Counted from the first letter of the stretch, positions 28,501 to 38,362 are shown. The stretch is DNA of 64,000 nucleotides from Dastarcus helophoroides (GCA_028583605.1 CM053337.1:20128929-20192928), one strand, 5' to 3'. The notes: generated by a model not told the origin, from the letters alone. Numbers and translations: made by a program.

Positions 28501-31040
28501 TAGTCAACGCGAGTCACATCAAAAGTTACTGCAAACACCATGTGACTCAGGAACTATGGATCCGGCACCAATGTTTTATAATAATTGAAATAATAGGAAA
28601 AAATTGAAAATGTAAACCCAGAATTTTGAGAAAAAAGGTGAAATTAAAGAAAATATTCCAAATTTATTTTACAAAAATCCTACATATTTTTGATTTAAAT
28701 GTTGGTGATAAACGTCGGAATATTTAAAAATAAACATCAATATTTCTAGAAAAATTTAACATTTTAAATTTAAAGCCGACATTTATGGGACAAAATAAAA
28801 ATAAGTTCAAATTCGAAATTTTAATAAAAAAAGGCGAAGTTTTAAAAAAAACTCGCGAACAACACAATAATAATAGTCAAGCAAAATATTGAGTTGAAAT
28901 TTGAGACTATTAATGCAAAATTGACATTGAAGGGGGGAGGGTTTGTTAACTGTGGACTTTTGAATCTGCACTGAATCGAAATAAACCGATATTTTCTTTT
29001 CGGTTTCGGTTCCGGTTTTCCTTCAGACACAAATGTCGATTTTTTTGGTTTCCGGTTTTCGGTTCAGTTCCGGTTCGAAGCCCTGGTAAGTAGCATTGAA
29101 AAAAATAGCTCACCTAACACTTTTAGGTATTTTAACAGTCAGTTTAGAACCAAAAGCAGTAGATGACTCGGTTATAGTATATTGTAGTTGCTGAAAGGTC
29201 CCCACGACTTCAATTTTAGTTATGATCAAATCTTTAGAATCTAAAACCTATCAATTCTTGAATGATGAAATCCGTAGCAAAATCAGTCACTTACAATTTC
29301 GTCCATATTAAGTATTTTTTGCAATGTTAATGTGGCGCTACCCACGAATACGTTCCTTTGGAAGTCAACGCTCAAATCCAAGGAGACATGAGTTACTTTC
29401 ACAAGATCTAAAACATCGTTCATTAATCAGTGTTTTTGACTAGTAAAGGGTACTTACCAGGTCTTGAATGGGAGTGTGGATCTAATGGACTCAGAGCCTG
29501 GTTGTCCACTAGCGCTACGAAATAAGTCCGAAATTTTGTACGAAATAATACACGCTTATTAGTAGGAGTAATCCATTGCAAACTATGGACACCTTTAGGG
29601 AAGCATTTACGAACGCGTGCATGAATGCTTTAGTAAACATGTCCATGTTTGCAATGGACCAATTAACAAGAACTTAAAACATCACCGACAGGATAAAGTG
29701 TCACTTTCGTCAAATTTTGACTTAATAATCTATCAACGACTGTAATCTAGAGATTACAGTGTCGATTGTTTCATTTATTGGTGACGCATCTATTGATAGA
29801 AACCTCTTTTATTATTGAAGCTCGTCTATACCTAATGACTTACCTGACAGACTTCTTTGCACAAATAAGTTTGTACTTGTAAGACTTGTTTGTGCTTGAC
29901 AAACTTCTTTGTGCTTGACAGACTTCTTTGTGCAAACAGGTTGACTGATTTTGGGTATTGGGTCCTCCGTATCTCGTCTTCTCTACGTAAAGATCTGACA
30001 GACATATTTGCACAAACAAGTCTGTCAAGCACGTCTTTTCGTAAAGAAGACGAGATACGGAGGGCCCAAATGCCCAAAAAAAAACCTGACACACCTGTTT
30101 GCATAAACAAGTCTCTTAAGCATGTCTTTACGTAAAGAAGACGAGGTACGGAAGACCCAAATGCCCAAAAAAAACCTGACAAACCTGTTTGCATAAAATA
30201 AGTTTGTTAAGCATGTCTTTATGTATAGAAGACGAGATACGGAGGACCCTAAATGTTCCAAAAATAAAGACTCGACAAACCCTGTTTGCACAAAAAAGGT
30301 CTATCAAGCACGCCTTTATGTATAGAAGACGAGATACGGAGGACCCAAATGTCCAAAAAAAGACCCGACAAACCCGTTTGCACAAAAAGTCTATCAAGCA
30401 CGCCTTTACGTATAGAAGACGAGATTCGGAGGACCCAAATGCTCAAAATCAGCATGATTACGGATATGAGACATTTGGGTCCTCTAAAAAATTGCAAAGT
30501 ATTTTGTAGGAAACACAAAAGAACTACAAAATAACCCTCACTCTTGGGTGGCGATCGCCCCTACGACCAATCTCTATCTACGACGCTGCCCAAAAGTCTG
30601 TTAAGCATGTCTTTACGTAAAGAAGACGGGATACGGAGGACCCAAATGCCCAAAAAAAACCTGATAAACCTGTTTGCATAAACAAGTCTGTTAAGCATGT
30701 CTTTACGTATAGAAGACGAGATACGGAGGACCCAAACGTTCCAAAAAATACCTGACAGACCTATTTGCATAAACAAGTCTGTTAAGCATGTCTTTACGTA
30801 AAGAAGACGGGATTCGGAGGACCCAAATGCCCAAAATCAGTATGATTAGGGATATGAGACCCAAGCATTTGGGTCCTCTAAAAAATTACTAAGTATTTTG
30901 TAGGAAACACAAAATGACAACAAAATAACCCTCACTCTTGGGTAGCGATCGCCCCTACGACCAATCTCTATCTACGACGCTGCCCAAAATATAACTTACC
31001 CGCTTGTAACAACACCAACAAGCAAAAAAATGCGCACCAT
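7521..31040 (-). CDS. LTA4H: leukotriene A4 hydrolase paralogue, copy 2 (10 exons, 23.5 kb, hydrophobic leader)
   Basis: Exons on the minus strand: 31040-31000, 29582-29458, 29407-29295, 29247-29114, 19918-19807, 12498-12430, 12371-12006, 11955-11749, 8350-8206, 8155-7521. All are GT/AG, phases agree, total 1947 nt (648 residues). [20 protein letters not shown], the zinc site HELAHSW with NEGFT, PYEKGQ and GRMKYVRPL are kept, so the enzyme looks catalytically intact. Compared with copy 1, the two exons coding for the substrate loop and the zinc site are each split by one extra intron. The first two exons add about 36 residues before the normal start at LSPLDPHSH. They begin [13 protein letters not shown], which looks like a signal peptide or anchor, unusual for this cytosolic enzyme. 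Exons from 29407 leftward are secure; the first two (31040-31000, 29582-29458) are inferred from phase and splice sites. Introns hold satellites and an 8 kb transposon. Confidence 0.88.
8719..11537. repeat. palindromic tandem array, about 420 bp higher-order unit, inverted terminal sequences
   Basis: The phrase TTATTGAAGATCT recurs at about 9059, 9481, 9904, 10325, 10761 and 11181, a 420-436 bp period. Within each unit a roughly 100 bp core alternates in orientation: CAAGCAGCGATTGC and its complement GCAATCGCTGCTTG, with GCCAATCCTTAACA flanking. The whole block starts ATTGGCTTTTTCTTCGCCA and ends with the near complement of that (TGGCGAAGAAAAGGCCAAT), so it looks like a miniature inverted-repeat element whose interior was amplified. 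It fills the LTA4H copy 2 intron between exons 11955-11749 and 8350-8206. Several open frames of 60-86 codons run through it, but they are repeat-driven and not genes. Confidence 0.9.
11602..11689. repeat. 88 bp foldback element
   Basis: CCCACATAGAAAGTCATGG and, inverted, CCATGACTTGCTATGGGGC form arms of about 23 bp with two or three mismatches around a loop of roughly 40 bases. It lies between the palindromic array and the 11955-11749 exon of LTA4H copy 2. Confidence 0.65.
12540..13740. repeat. degenerate interspersed repeat, related to 20560-21070
   Basis: This intronic stretch shares ordered phrases with 20560-21070: an ACAACTCGATGAA / GTAACTTGAAGAA start, then TTGAGTTCAAAAT, an AACTCTACACGA / AGCTCTATACGA block, AATAACTGGGGA / AATAACTCGGGA, and TTTTGAAAACT. 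The order and spacing agree, so these are two old copies of one element. No coding frame remains. A 53 bp direct repeat (AACGAAATATTTTCC) occurs near 13560 and 13654. Confidence 0.55.
14080..18420. repeat. satellite array, about 350 bp unit, about 12 copies
   Basis: The landmark ACCATAAAATTTTGATTT recurs near 14349, 14712, 15082, 15424, 15779, 16129, 16479, 16827, 17169, 17538, 17889 and 18240, giving a 340-370 bp period. Each unit also carries TTTCAAATCTCAAGACTTT once to three times and ATCTCGATATTTCGATTT, so short subrepeats expand inside the unit. It lies in the LTA4H copy 2 intron between exons 19918-19807 and 12498-12430. Open frames of about 60-70 codons within it are by-products of the repeat. 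Confidence 0.9.
20197..20546. repeat. double foldback element (ACGCGTTTCGACAGCC family), complete copy
   Basis: It begins ACGGACTGGTCCTTGGTTA and carries two consecutive long hairpins. CCAAGAAAGATTAAAAAAC...GTTGCTCTAACGCG...CGACAGCC is followed directly by its complement, with TCTCTCTGAAGATGA as the loop, and then the hairpin is repeated. Each stem exceeds 60 bp and is almost perfect. Related, often one-armed copies occur at 34905-34982, 52482-52620, 56641-56860 and 60842-60985, and an end fragment near 39780. No coding capacity. It is within the LTA4H copy 2 intron upstream of exon 19918-19807. Confidence 0.85.
20560..21070. repeat. degenerate interspersed repeat, related to 12540-13740
   Basis: This is the second old copy of the element described at 12540-13740, with the same landmarks in the same order. 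It ends just before the left target-site copy of the hAT-like element at 21083. Confidence 0.5.
23533..24312 (+). pseudogene. retrotransposon ORF1 (coiled-coil, nucleic-acid binding type), one premature stop
   Basis: It starts [14 protein letters not shown] basic N-terminus (KRKRVREE) leads into a long heptad-like coiled coil ([18 protein letters not shown] and on) that is interrupted by a single TGA at 23818-23820. The same frame resumes at once and runs to 24312. The C-terminal half (NNIIVNGL, then lysine-rich [10 protein letters not shown]) resembles the RNA-binding part of LINE ORF1 proteins. There is no CCHC zinc knuckle. ORF1 proteins form trimeric RNA chaperones that coat the element's transcript. 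Without the TGA it would be about 259 residues. The last 55 bases overlap the start of ORF2. Confidence 0.75.
24258..27351 (+). pseudogene. retrotransposon ORF2: endonuclease-reverse transcriptase with one frameshift
   Basis: The first part (24258-24998) is an exonuclease-endonuclease-phosphatase domain: [11 protein letters not shown], the metal-binding glutamate in TITETK, YGPNEDD and MGDFNSRVG. The frame then changes between about 24946 and 24998 and continues to 27351. The second part carries the end of the endonuclease ([10 protein letters not shown]) and a reverse transcriptase with [24 protein letters not shown] and the catalytic YADDIVIMA. The C-terminus GWWGHIQRM...[12 protein letters not shown] is typical of insect elements of this type. 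There is no RNase H. The single indel makes this copy inactive as read; a sequencing error in this A-rich stretch cannot be excluded. Confidence 0.85.
27388..27410. repeat. (TA)n microsatellite tail of the retrotransposon
   Basis: GGAATTGAT followed by about ten TA repeats ends the retrotransposon immediately before the right 11 bp target duplication. Confidence 0.8.
29837..30990. repeat. cluster of ~92 bp repeats with an inverted copy and a duplicated ~390 bp block
   Basis: AGACGAGATACGGAGGACCC recurs in one orientation near 30047, 30139, 30229, 30328, 30417, 30623, 30715 and 30804, separated by AAACAAGTCTGTTAAGCATG and ACCTGACAAACCTGTTTGCA. At 29837-30010 the same unit appears inverted, so the left side can fold back on the rest. 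A block with GGCGATCGCCCCTACGACC and CTACGACGCTGCCC is present twice (about 30447-30597 and 30835-30989). It lies in the first intron of LTA4H copy 2 and stops about 10 bases short of the first exon's donor site. Open frames of 70-120 codons in it are repeat-derived. Confidence 0.85.
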
Positions 31041-32139
31041 CTTTTAGGCATTGTTACTCTGTCTGCCTTGTCTACCTTTTCTGTAGAAACTCCGTCATTA
31101 AGTAGTTACGCTTTAAATCTTCATAGCATTATTATGCGATAACTTCTGATAACCTAAAGCTGCTTATTAAATTATTAAATCTTACAAAGTGTGCTAATGC
31201 ACAATTTTTTTAAGGGGACATAATACTGTGTGTACAATTGTTCCTATTTTAATATGCAAATAACACATAAAGTGCGAAGCAGTAAAATAATTATAACTTC
31301 CACCTACGATGAAACTAAAGAATGTTGTTAATGATAAGATTTACTTGGAAAATATGACGTAAAATGTTGTAGTCTTACGGTTGATTTGCCAAATTTATGG
31401 CAATAAAGAAATAAATGGTTACCATTCAAATTTCCATTATTTTCGAAACCTAATTAAATTTTGTTCGCACTCAACATAGTAAATACAATGTTCAAAAATC
31501 GGTATCGGAAGTCTGCAAAAGTGATCTTCAAACAGCCATAAAATTCCGAAATTTGTAGCTGTCTGAGTTGCAAACAAAATTTAATTAATACGTCTTATCA
31601 TCAGCGTTGATTGCAATAAATGATCTCAGTTCAAGTTTCATTTTTACAAATTTTTCTACTTATGCATATATTTATAACAAAGTCGTTGCAGATTTCTTGC
31701 CATCGGACAAATTTATACACAAATTTTTGAAGATAATCAAGGACCAGTCCGTTCTACCGAAACATTTATACATTTTTTGAAAATAATGTTTGAATATTTC
31801 AATGGTAGCTGGGCCTTTTGCCTTCCATCTTTTTAGAAATTACCAATTTGTCTTCCATTTTTTTTTAGAAATTATCAATTTGTCTTCCATTTTTTTTTAG
31901 AAATTACCAATTTGTGAGTTCTGGACCTCGCGTCGACTTTTTTTCAAAATTTAGAGACAAGCTTTTCTTATAGTTTGGGTTTTTTTGTGAAATTTCGAAA
32001 ATTATTTCAAAATGTTTAAATAAATAGAAATTACTTTTCAAAATCGAGGAAAAAAATCGAAATTTCAAGATTAAATTCAAGATTATTTAAAATGATGAAA
32101 AGTTAAAAGATGTTTGAGCTTAAAAGTCGAAATTTCAAA
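31041..32139. other. upstream region of LTA4H copy 2, no gene seen
   Basis: The promoter of LTA4H copy 2 should lie in its first few hundred bases. I cannot identify a certain TATA box. A short tandem triplication of ATTTTTTTTTAGAAATTA-like text occurs at 31828-31915. From about 31980 the vocabulary changes to that of the satellite at 32140-34880. Confidence 0.5.
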
Positions 32140-34880
32140 AGAAAATTAAGAATTTTGATAAAATTATTTTGTAGTTCGAACAGAAAACTTAATATTTTAA
32201 GATGAGGGTAGAAATTTTGAAAAAATAAATCACAAACACTAGATAATCTCCAAATGATCAGAAAATCGAATTTCTCTGGTAATTTCGAAATTTATTCCAA
32301 AATTTCTGAACCCCAAACGAAATTATTTAAAAAATCGGGCACAAAAGTTGGCATTTGCAGAATAAATTCAAAATGTTTATAAAAAAGACAAAGTTTTATA
32401 AAACATTGAAATTTTGAGTTTAGATGGAAATTTCCAAAAAATAATCAAGGATTTTAAAACGGCAGCACTTTGGAACAGAAAAGTTAAAATTTTAGGATGA
32501 AAGTCGAAATTTCCAAAAAATAAATTTCCCCGAATAATTTCCAAATTAAAAACAAATCCAGATTTTTTGGAATTTAGAAAGTTATTCAAACTTTTGGAAA
32601 CAAAACGATTTATTTAAAAAGTATAGTAGAGAAGTCAAAATTTTAAAAGGTTAAATGAAAAAAAAAGTTAAAATTTTAAGATGAGAGTCGAAATTTTGAA
32701 AAATAAACCACAAATACCAGATAATCTCCAAATTATAAGAAAATCGAATTTTTTTGGTAATTTCGAAATTTATTCCAAAATTTCTAAACCAAAAACGAAA
32801 TTATTTAAAAAATCGAGCAGAATAAATTCAAAAGGTTTATAAAAAAGACAAAAAGTTTTATGAAAGATTGAAATGTTGAGTTTTGATGGAAATTTACAAA
32901 AAAAATCAAGGATTTTAAAACAGTAGCATAAATTTGGAGCAGAAAAGTTAAAATTTTAAGATAAAAATCGACATTTCGGAAAACTACCCCAGAGAAATTC
33001 CAAATTAAAAACAATTCAAGATTTTTTGGTATTTAGAAAATTATTCAAACTTTTGGAAACAAAACGGTTTATTAAAAAATATAGCAGAGAGTCAACATTT
33101 CAAAAGGTTAAATGAAAAAAAAAGGTCAACATTTTAAGATGAGAGTTGTGAAATTTTGAAAAAATATATTCCAAACACCAGATAATCGCGAAATTATAAG
33201 AAAATCGAATTTCTTTGGTAATTTTGAAATTTATTCAAAAATTTCTAAACCACAAACGAAATTATTTAAAAAATCGAGCAGAAAAGTTGGCATTTGCAGA
33301 ATAAATTCAAAATGTTTATAAAAAAGACAAAAAGTTTTATGAAAAATTGAAATTTTTAAGTTTAGTTGGAAATTTACAAAAAGATCAAGGATTTTAAAAC
33401 AGTAGCATAAATTTGGAGCAGAAAAGTTAAAATTTTAAGATAAAAATCGAAATTTCGAAATTCTTCCCCCCGGAGAATTGCCAAATTAAAAATAAATCCA
33501 GATTTTTTGGAATTTAGAATATCATTCAAACTTTCGGAAACAAAACGATTTATTAAAAAAATGTAGTAGAGAAGTCAAAATTTCAAAAGGTTAAATGAAA
33601 AAAAAGTCAAAATTTTAAGGTGAGTCGAAATTCTGAAGAAATAAACCACAAACGCTTGATAATCTCCAAATTATAAGAAAATCGAATTTCTTTGGTAATT
33701 TCGAAATATATTTCAAAATTTCTGAACCACAAACGAAATTATTTAAAAAATCGGGCAGAAAAGTTGGCATTTGCAAAATGAATTCAAAATGTTTATAAAA
33801 AAGACAAAAAGTTATATGAAAAATTGAAATGTTGAGTTTAGATGGAAATTTACAAAAAAAAATCAAGGATTTTGAAACAGTCGTATAAATTTGGAGCAGA
33901 AAAGTTAAAATTTTAGGATAAAAGTCGAAATTTCGAAAAAATAAATCTCCCCGGACAATTTCCATATTAAAAACAAATCCAGATTTTTTCGAATTAAGAA
34001 GATTATTCAAACTTTCGGAAACAAAACGATTTATTGAAAAAATATAGTAGAGAAGTCAAAATTTTAAAAGGTTAAATGAAAAAAAGTCAAAATTTTAAGA
34101 TGAGAGTCGAAATTTTGAAAAAATAAACCACAAACACCAGATAATCTCCAAATTATAAGAAAATCGAATTTCTTTGGTAATTTCGAAATTTATACAAAAA
34201 TTTCTAAACCACAAACGAAATTATTTAACAAAATCGAGCAGAAAAGTTGACATTTGCAGAATAAATTTAAAAGGTTTATAAAAAAGACAAAAAGTTTTAT
34301 GAAAGATTGAAATATTGAGTTTAGATGGAAATTTACAAAAAAAAAATCAAGGATTTTTAAACAGTAGCATAAATTTGGAGCAGATAAGTTAACATTTTAA
34401 GATGAAAGTCGAAATTTCGAAAAAATAGATCTCCCCGGAGAATTTCTGAATTAAAAACAAATCCACATTTTATCGAATTTAGAAAATTATTCAAACTATT
34501 GGAAACAAAACGATTTATTAAAAAATATATTAGAAAAGTCAAAATTTTAGAAGGTTAAATGAAAAAAAGTCAAAATTTTAAGATGAGAGTTGTGAAATTT
34601 TGAAAAAATATATCCCAAACACCAGATAATCTCCAAATTATAAGAAAATCGAATTTCTTTGGTAATTTCGAAATTTATTACAAAATTTCTAAACCATAAA
34701 TGAAATTATTTAAAAAATCGAGCAGAAAAGTTGGCATTTGCAGAATAAATTCAACAAGTTTATAAAAAAGACAAAAAGTTTTATAAAAGGTTGAAATTTT
34801 GAGTTTTGATGGAAATATGGAAGTGTGGTCAACATTTCAAAAGGTTAAATGTAAAAAGTCAAATATTTAGATAAAATGTT
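32140..34880. repeat. satellite array, about 475 bp unit, about 6 copies
   Basis: AAAATCGAATTTCT...GGTAATTTCGAAAT recurs near 32262, 32742, 33200, 33677, 34159 and 34641, a 460-483 bp spacing. Each unit also contains GGCATTTGCAGAATAAATTC and CAAGGATTTTAAAACAG. Units are near-identical in order but vary by small indels. It is distinct in sequence from the 350 bp satellite. Minus-strand open frames (60-131 codons, very Phe/Leu-rich) are repeat by-products. Confidence 0.9.
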
Positions 34881-34904
34881 TATTTTAAAACCCAAAAATT
34901 GAAA

Positions 34905-34982
34905 TACAGATCTTATCTCCTGAAACCAAGAAAGATTAAAAAAACACAACTCGTTTCGAAGCTATCATTTTCAGAGAGATAC
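34905..34982. repeat. truncated one-armed copy of the ACGCGTTTCG foldback family
   Basis: AAAATTGAAATACAGATCTT, CTGAAACCAAGAAAGATTAA and a shortened CTCGTTTCGAAGCTATCATT, then TCAGAGAGATAC. This matches the left arm of the element at 20197-20546 with an internal deletion. Confidence 0.75.
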
Positions 34983-34999
34983 AAAGTTTATAAAGAAAA

Positions 35000-37114
35000 A
35001 TTAAGGATTATAAAACAATTTTTTGGAAACTTCGGGTAGAGGAGTCAAAATATCAACATTGAAATTTCGAAAAGAGACATCAAAAACCGTAGAAAATGTC
35101 GAAATTAAAAAAAATTGAAGTTTCATAATTGTTAGAAAAATTCTGAAATTTTAAAAAAGTTTTTCATTTATCATTGAAATTTTAGAAAAAACACGAGAAC
35201 TGAAACTATAAACGTAGAATTGTGAGAAAAAAAATCAAAATTGCCATTTTAAGGTTGACATTAAAAAAAAATTAAAAATTTTTCGAGGATATCGAAATTT
35301 TAATTTTGTAATATGAGAACTTTTATTTTATTATGACGAAAACGTGACCTGCTGTACGAAATTATGTTGGTAAATGTACCTATAAATGTATAATGTTGAA
35401 GTATTGTACCAAACTTTTAATCTGCATATTGTATATTGAGTAAACAAAACGGTATCTGAATTATTTTGGATCATATAAATGCGAGAAACCTTCTTCTTTC
35501 AAATCTTTCGTTCTTTGAATCCTTTCGTTAATCTTTCAAGCCTTCTTTCAAACGTTTCGTTGCATCATTGTACTATAAATTATAAATCATCGAAAAGGAA
35601 TGAAAATGGGGGATTAGATTGTTTCTCAGAGTTACAAAGTAAGGTATCTGTAAATCTGTTTCTATGATATTAGAATCTCTTATATGTTCTGTGATTAGAA
35701 CATAGAAATACTCCTCTACAGAAGTGCGACTTTATTGCCTAAACAAATTTTTAACAAACTTCCAAGCAGACACAACTCGTATGTGGTACATACAACCTAG
35801 ACAAAAAGCTTCATTACTTGTCATAAATTATTACGTAATCCTCTGTCTAATATAACATGCCGAGAGAAAAATATATCAGTAGGGCAAAAGTACAATAGTT
35901 CAAAAGTTATGTTTTGAAGGTAGTCTATGGTTTTGAGGTTATGTTTGTTCTTGTGACCATTTGACACTTCTATATTATTTATTATTTTTTGATAATTTGT
36001 ATTATTAGCGCGTACAGTTTATGTTTGAAAACGATAATTAAGTCAAAGTAAAATGATTTAACAAGGAGAACAATTTTATTTACTTAAATAATTGCCAAAA
36101 AATCTAATGAAATAATCCAAGATAAAAGTAACAAGATGCACAAATCACCAGAAAATGCGAATTCTTTTGCAAACATAAATATTGGGTAATTAATTTTATA
36201 ATGTACATCTCTTTGGAAGCCTTATTCGCCCATATGAAATGGCGTAATTGAGGTTGCCAACTCTTTGATCTCGACTAAACCTTTGATTCGTTTCAATCAA
36301 TGCTAAACTATTTATCTTAACTAATGTGCCGTTTACACGGGATAGTAACTTGCGATAGCACTTGCGAGAACGACTTGTGAGAGCGTTTACACTTAAGCAA
36401 GTTTTTAAAAGAAAGTGCTCTCAGCAAGTCTACCTGCACTATCCAGACACTATCTGCAAGTTGCTTGCATGGGGCCGTTTACACGGTAGAGTGGGTCCTA
36501 CAAGTTGGAGTGCGGCAAGTATAATTTTATGTCTAGGCGACATTCCAATTTAAAGCTTCGCTGAGTGATTAATTGTGTTCATGCTTCCTTAAATAGAAAT
36601 TTAAAGTGTGTGGTTTGTTATTGTCGCAATTAAAAGATTCATTTTTGTGATATCCACAGAAAATGTTCCGTCGTAGAAAGAGAGTTTCAGCAGCCGCTAT
36701 TCTAGTTTTATACTTAGTATTTACCAAAATTGAAAAAAACGGGATGTCAATGTATTTAAAATAAAATCAATTTTTTTTGTTAACTCTCAACACACTGCAT
36801 TTTAAGAACAAAGCAGCTCCTGAACTATGTTGATATAAACTGTTTTTCTTAAAATTACTCAAGGATTATGTTCTTTAAGCATCCTAAAAATAAAAACCGT
36901 ACGAATATTCCTGTACCTTACACGAGTGAACATATTACCTTTGAAACAAAATTTTATATGCTCGTATACTACATTTTAGAATTGATTCGTCATAGAACTT
37001 GTTAATATACATTCATGAAACTAAATTAGTGAAAAAAACTCATCATTTTTTGGCAGAAAATTTTAAATAGTTGACATTTCCATCTGTTGCTGTTTTAATT
37101 GTTAATAAAGTTTA
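35000..37114. other. AT-rich region with a GTTTACACGG repeat element at about 36325-36560
   Basis: Mostly unassigned. At 36325-36560 the phrase GCCGTTTACACGG occurs at 36327-36339 and 36472-36484 in the same orientation, with GCGTTTACACTT between, together with CTTGCGA/CTTGCAAG words in both directions. This reads like a remnant of an insect miniature DNA transposon. Just after it (36663-36764) a short frame begins MFRRRKRVSAAAILVLYL, perhaps a piece of a PIF/Harbinger-type nuclease; this is weak. A TATAAATG box-like site at 35475 has no gene attached. Confidence 0.4.
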
Positions 37115-37635
37115 ATGAAGATGAAGTTTGATAAAGATTCCCAAATTAATGTGTGCATTAAGTGGTTAATTATGATTGTCCGGTAAATTACCAATGAAAA
37201 CTTTTGTTATTTCTAGAGCAACTGATCATAATGGGGCACCCCAAGAGATTCTGTCCGAAAGTCTGTTAAAGATATACCAACCTGCACTATCTCGCACGAA
37301 AACGCAATTATGCGAATTGAAGTAAAGTTCAATTTGTAAGAACACCTATCTACTACATCGAGTATTGTTTTAGTGAAAAGCAAATTCAACTTGAGGAGGA
37401 AATTCACCAACAAAACTTAAAATTGTCCGAAGCGCAGTTTTCTGAGGAATTAGATGCAATGTTCAACAAAATCAAAACGTACCAAAATAAGCTTGTTGTC
37501 ATTAAGAAAAATATGAAGCATTTACATGACAGAAGCCTTAAGTTGAAGGTAAATGTATAAAACTGGTTTAATTCATTTAATAATAATAATTCATTTTAAT
37601 TTCAGAATTTTGCGTTGAAATTGCAACCGACTTGA
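37115..37635 (+). CDS. BLOC1S6: BLOC-1 subunit 6 (pallidin), small 4-exon gene
   Basis: Pallidin is a coiled-coil subunit of BLOC-1, which sorts cargo to lysosome-related organelles. Exons 37217-37321, 37374-37548 and 37606-37635 are well supported. A first exon at 37115-37182 (ATG at 37115) is phase-compatible but its sequence is not convincing. Total 378 nt, 125 residues, shorter than the 172 of human pallidin, which has a longer basic tail. The middle reads LSESLLKIYQPAL, TKTQLCEL, then a long coiled coil, and ends KLVVIKKNMKHLHDRSLKLK / NFALKLQPT. The last part matches the pallidin signature KLVNIRKEM...LHEKTSKLKKRALKLQ. An AATAAA follows at 37716-37721. Donors and acceptors are GT/AG. 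The family call is good; the true N-terminus is uncertain. Confidence 0.72.
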
Positions 37636-38362
37636 ACACTGGAGGCATTGAGTGAAGCAATGAATTAATTTTAAAACTTCTATTGAAATACATATTAACA
37701 TAATAGAGTCTAAGAAATAAATACAAAAAAATTTAAATGTTCTACAGGGAACATTCGTTATTGGTAGGGCCCAGGTGATTACATTTCTATAGCAAGCCCT
37801 TCTTATTCACACGGTCGAATTTTGAGTTAATATTTTTTAAAATATAACATAGAAAAATATCAACACTCAAAAGTACAAAGGGTTTTTAAGATATCAAAAT
37901 ATATAAAAAAAGCTCAATTGTGTGATTAAACAAAACTTTTATGTGCCTTTGTTTTTGTACATTGGATTCCTTTGGAGCTCCACACTGCTTTGGTACACCT
38001 TGCACTGGATTGTTTTGGTGCGCCACACAGACTGCTTTATAGAATGTCGCATATTAGATTACTTTAGTGCACAGAGTTGAGGTCACATAAAAAAAATTAT
38101 CAATGCTTGTAGTTTGAAACGATACACTAGGATATGCAGTTTTCTCAAGAGCTCTTCGTGATAGCAAAATCTATAAAAATATGCTATTTATTGAAAAAAT
38201 ATAGAAAATGGTTACACAATAACTGCTAAAACTAGATGAATATGAAAAGTCTACAGCTATGTATTAGAATTAACTCTGTAAGGAAACAAAACACCTTCAT
38301 TGTTTTCCTGCACTTTTTCAATTAAGCTACAAAATGGGATGAATCATTTATCTTGTTTCGTT
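37636..38362. other. intergenic region between converging pallidin and INCENP
   Basis: It holds the pallidin polyadenylation signal (37716-37721) and, on the minus strand, an AATAAA at 38187-38192 suited to INCENP. No other gene is seen. Confidence 0.6.

Larger units (their letters stand above)
21083..29085. mobile_element. hAT-like non-autonomous DNA transposon with nested retrotransposon
   Basis: The left end CAGGGCCTCGAACCG (21083-21097) and right end CGGTTCGAAGCCCTG (29071-29085) are inverted repeats with one mismatch. They are flanked by GCAAGTAG (21075-21082) and GTAAGTAG (29086-29093), an 8 bp target duplication with one difference. CAGGG ends and 8 bp duplications matching nTnnnnAn are typical of the hAT superfamily. 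Both subterminal regions are rich in CCGGTTTTCGGTT motifs. The element's own sequence (21083-23187 and 27421-29085) is AT-rich with no transposase, so it would need enzyme from elsewhere. It sits in the LTA4H copy 2 intron; its right end is only 28 bases from the exon at 29114-29247. Confidence 0.8.

Noticed and set aside
29832..30776. Repeated protein-like frames ([13 protein letters not shown]) and a CRISPR-like pattern of regular direct repeats
   Set aside because: Units are about 92 bp with related, not unique, spacers in a eukaryotic intron. The frames are simply the repeat translated in several phases.
35330..35700. Possible solo LTR (TGTACG..., TATAAATGCGAG)
   Set aside because: No matching end, target duplication or second copy could be found in the window.
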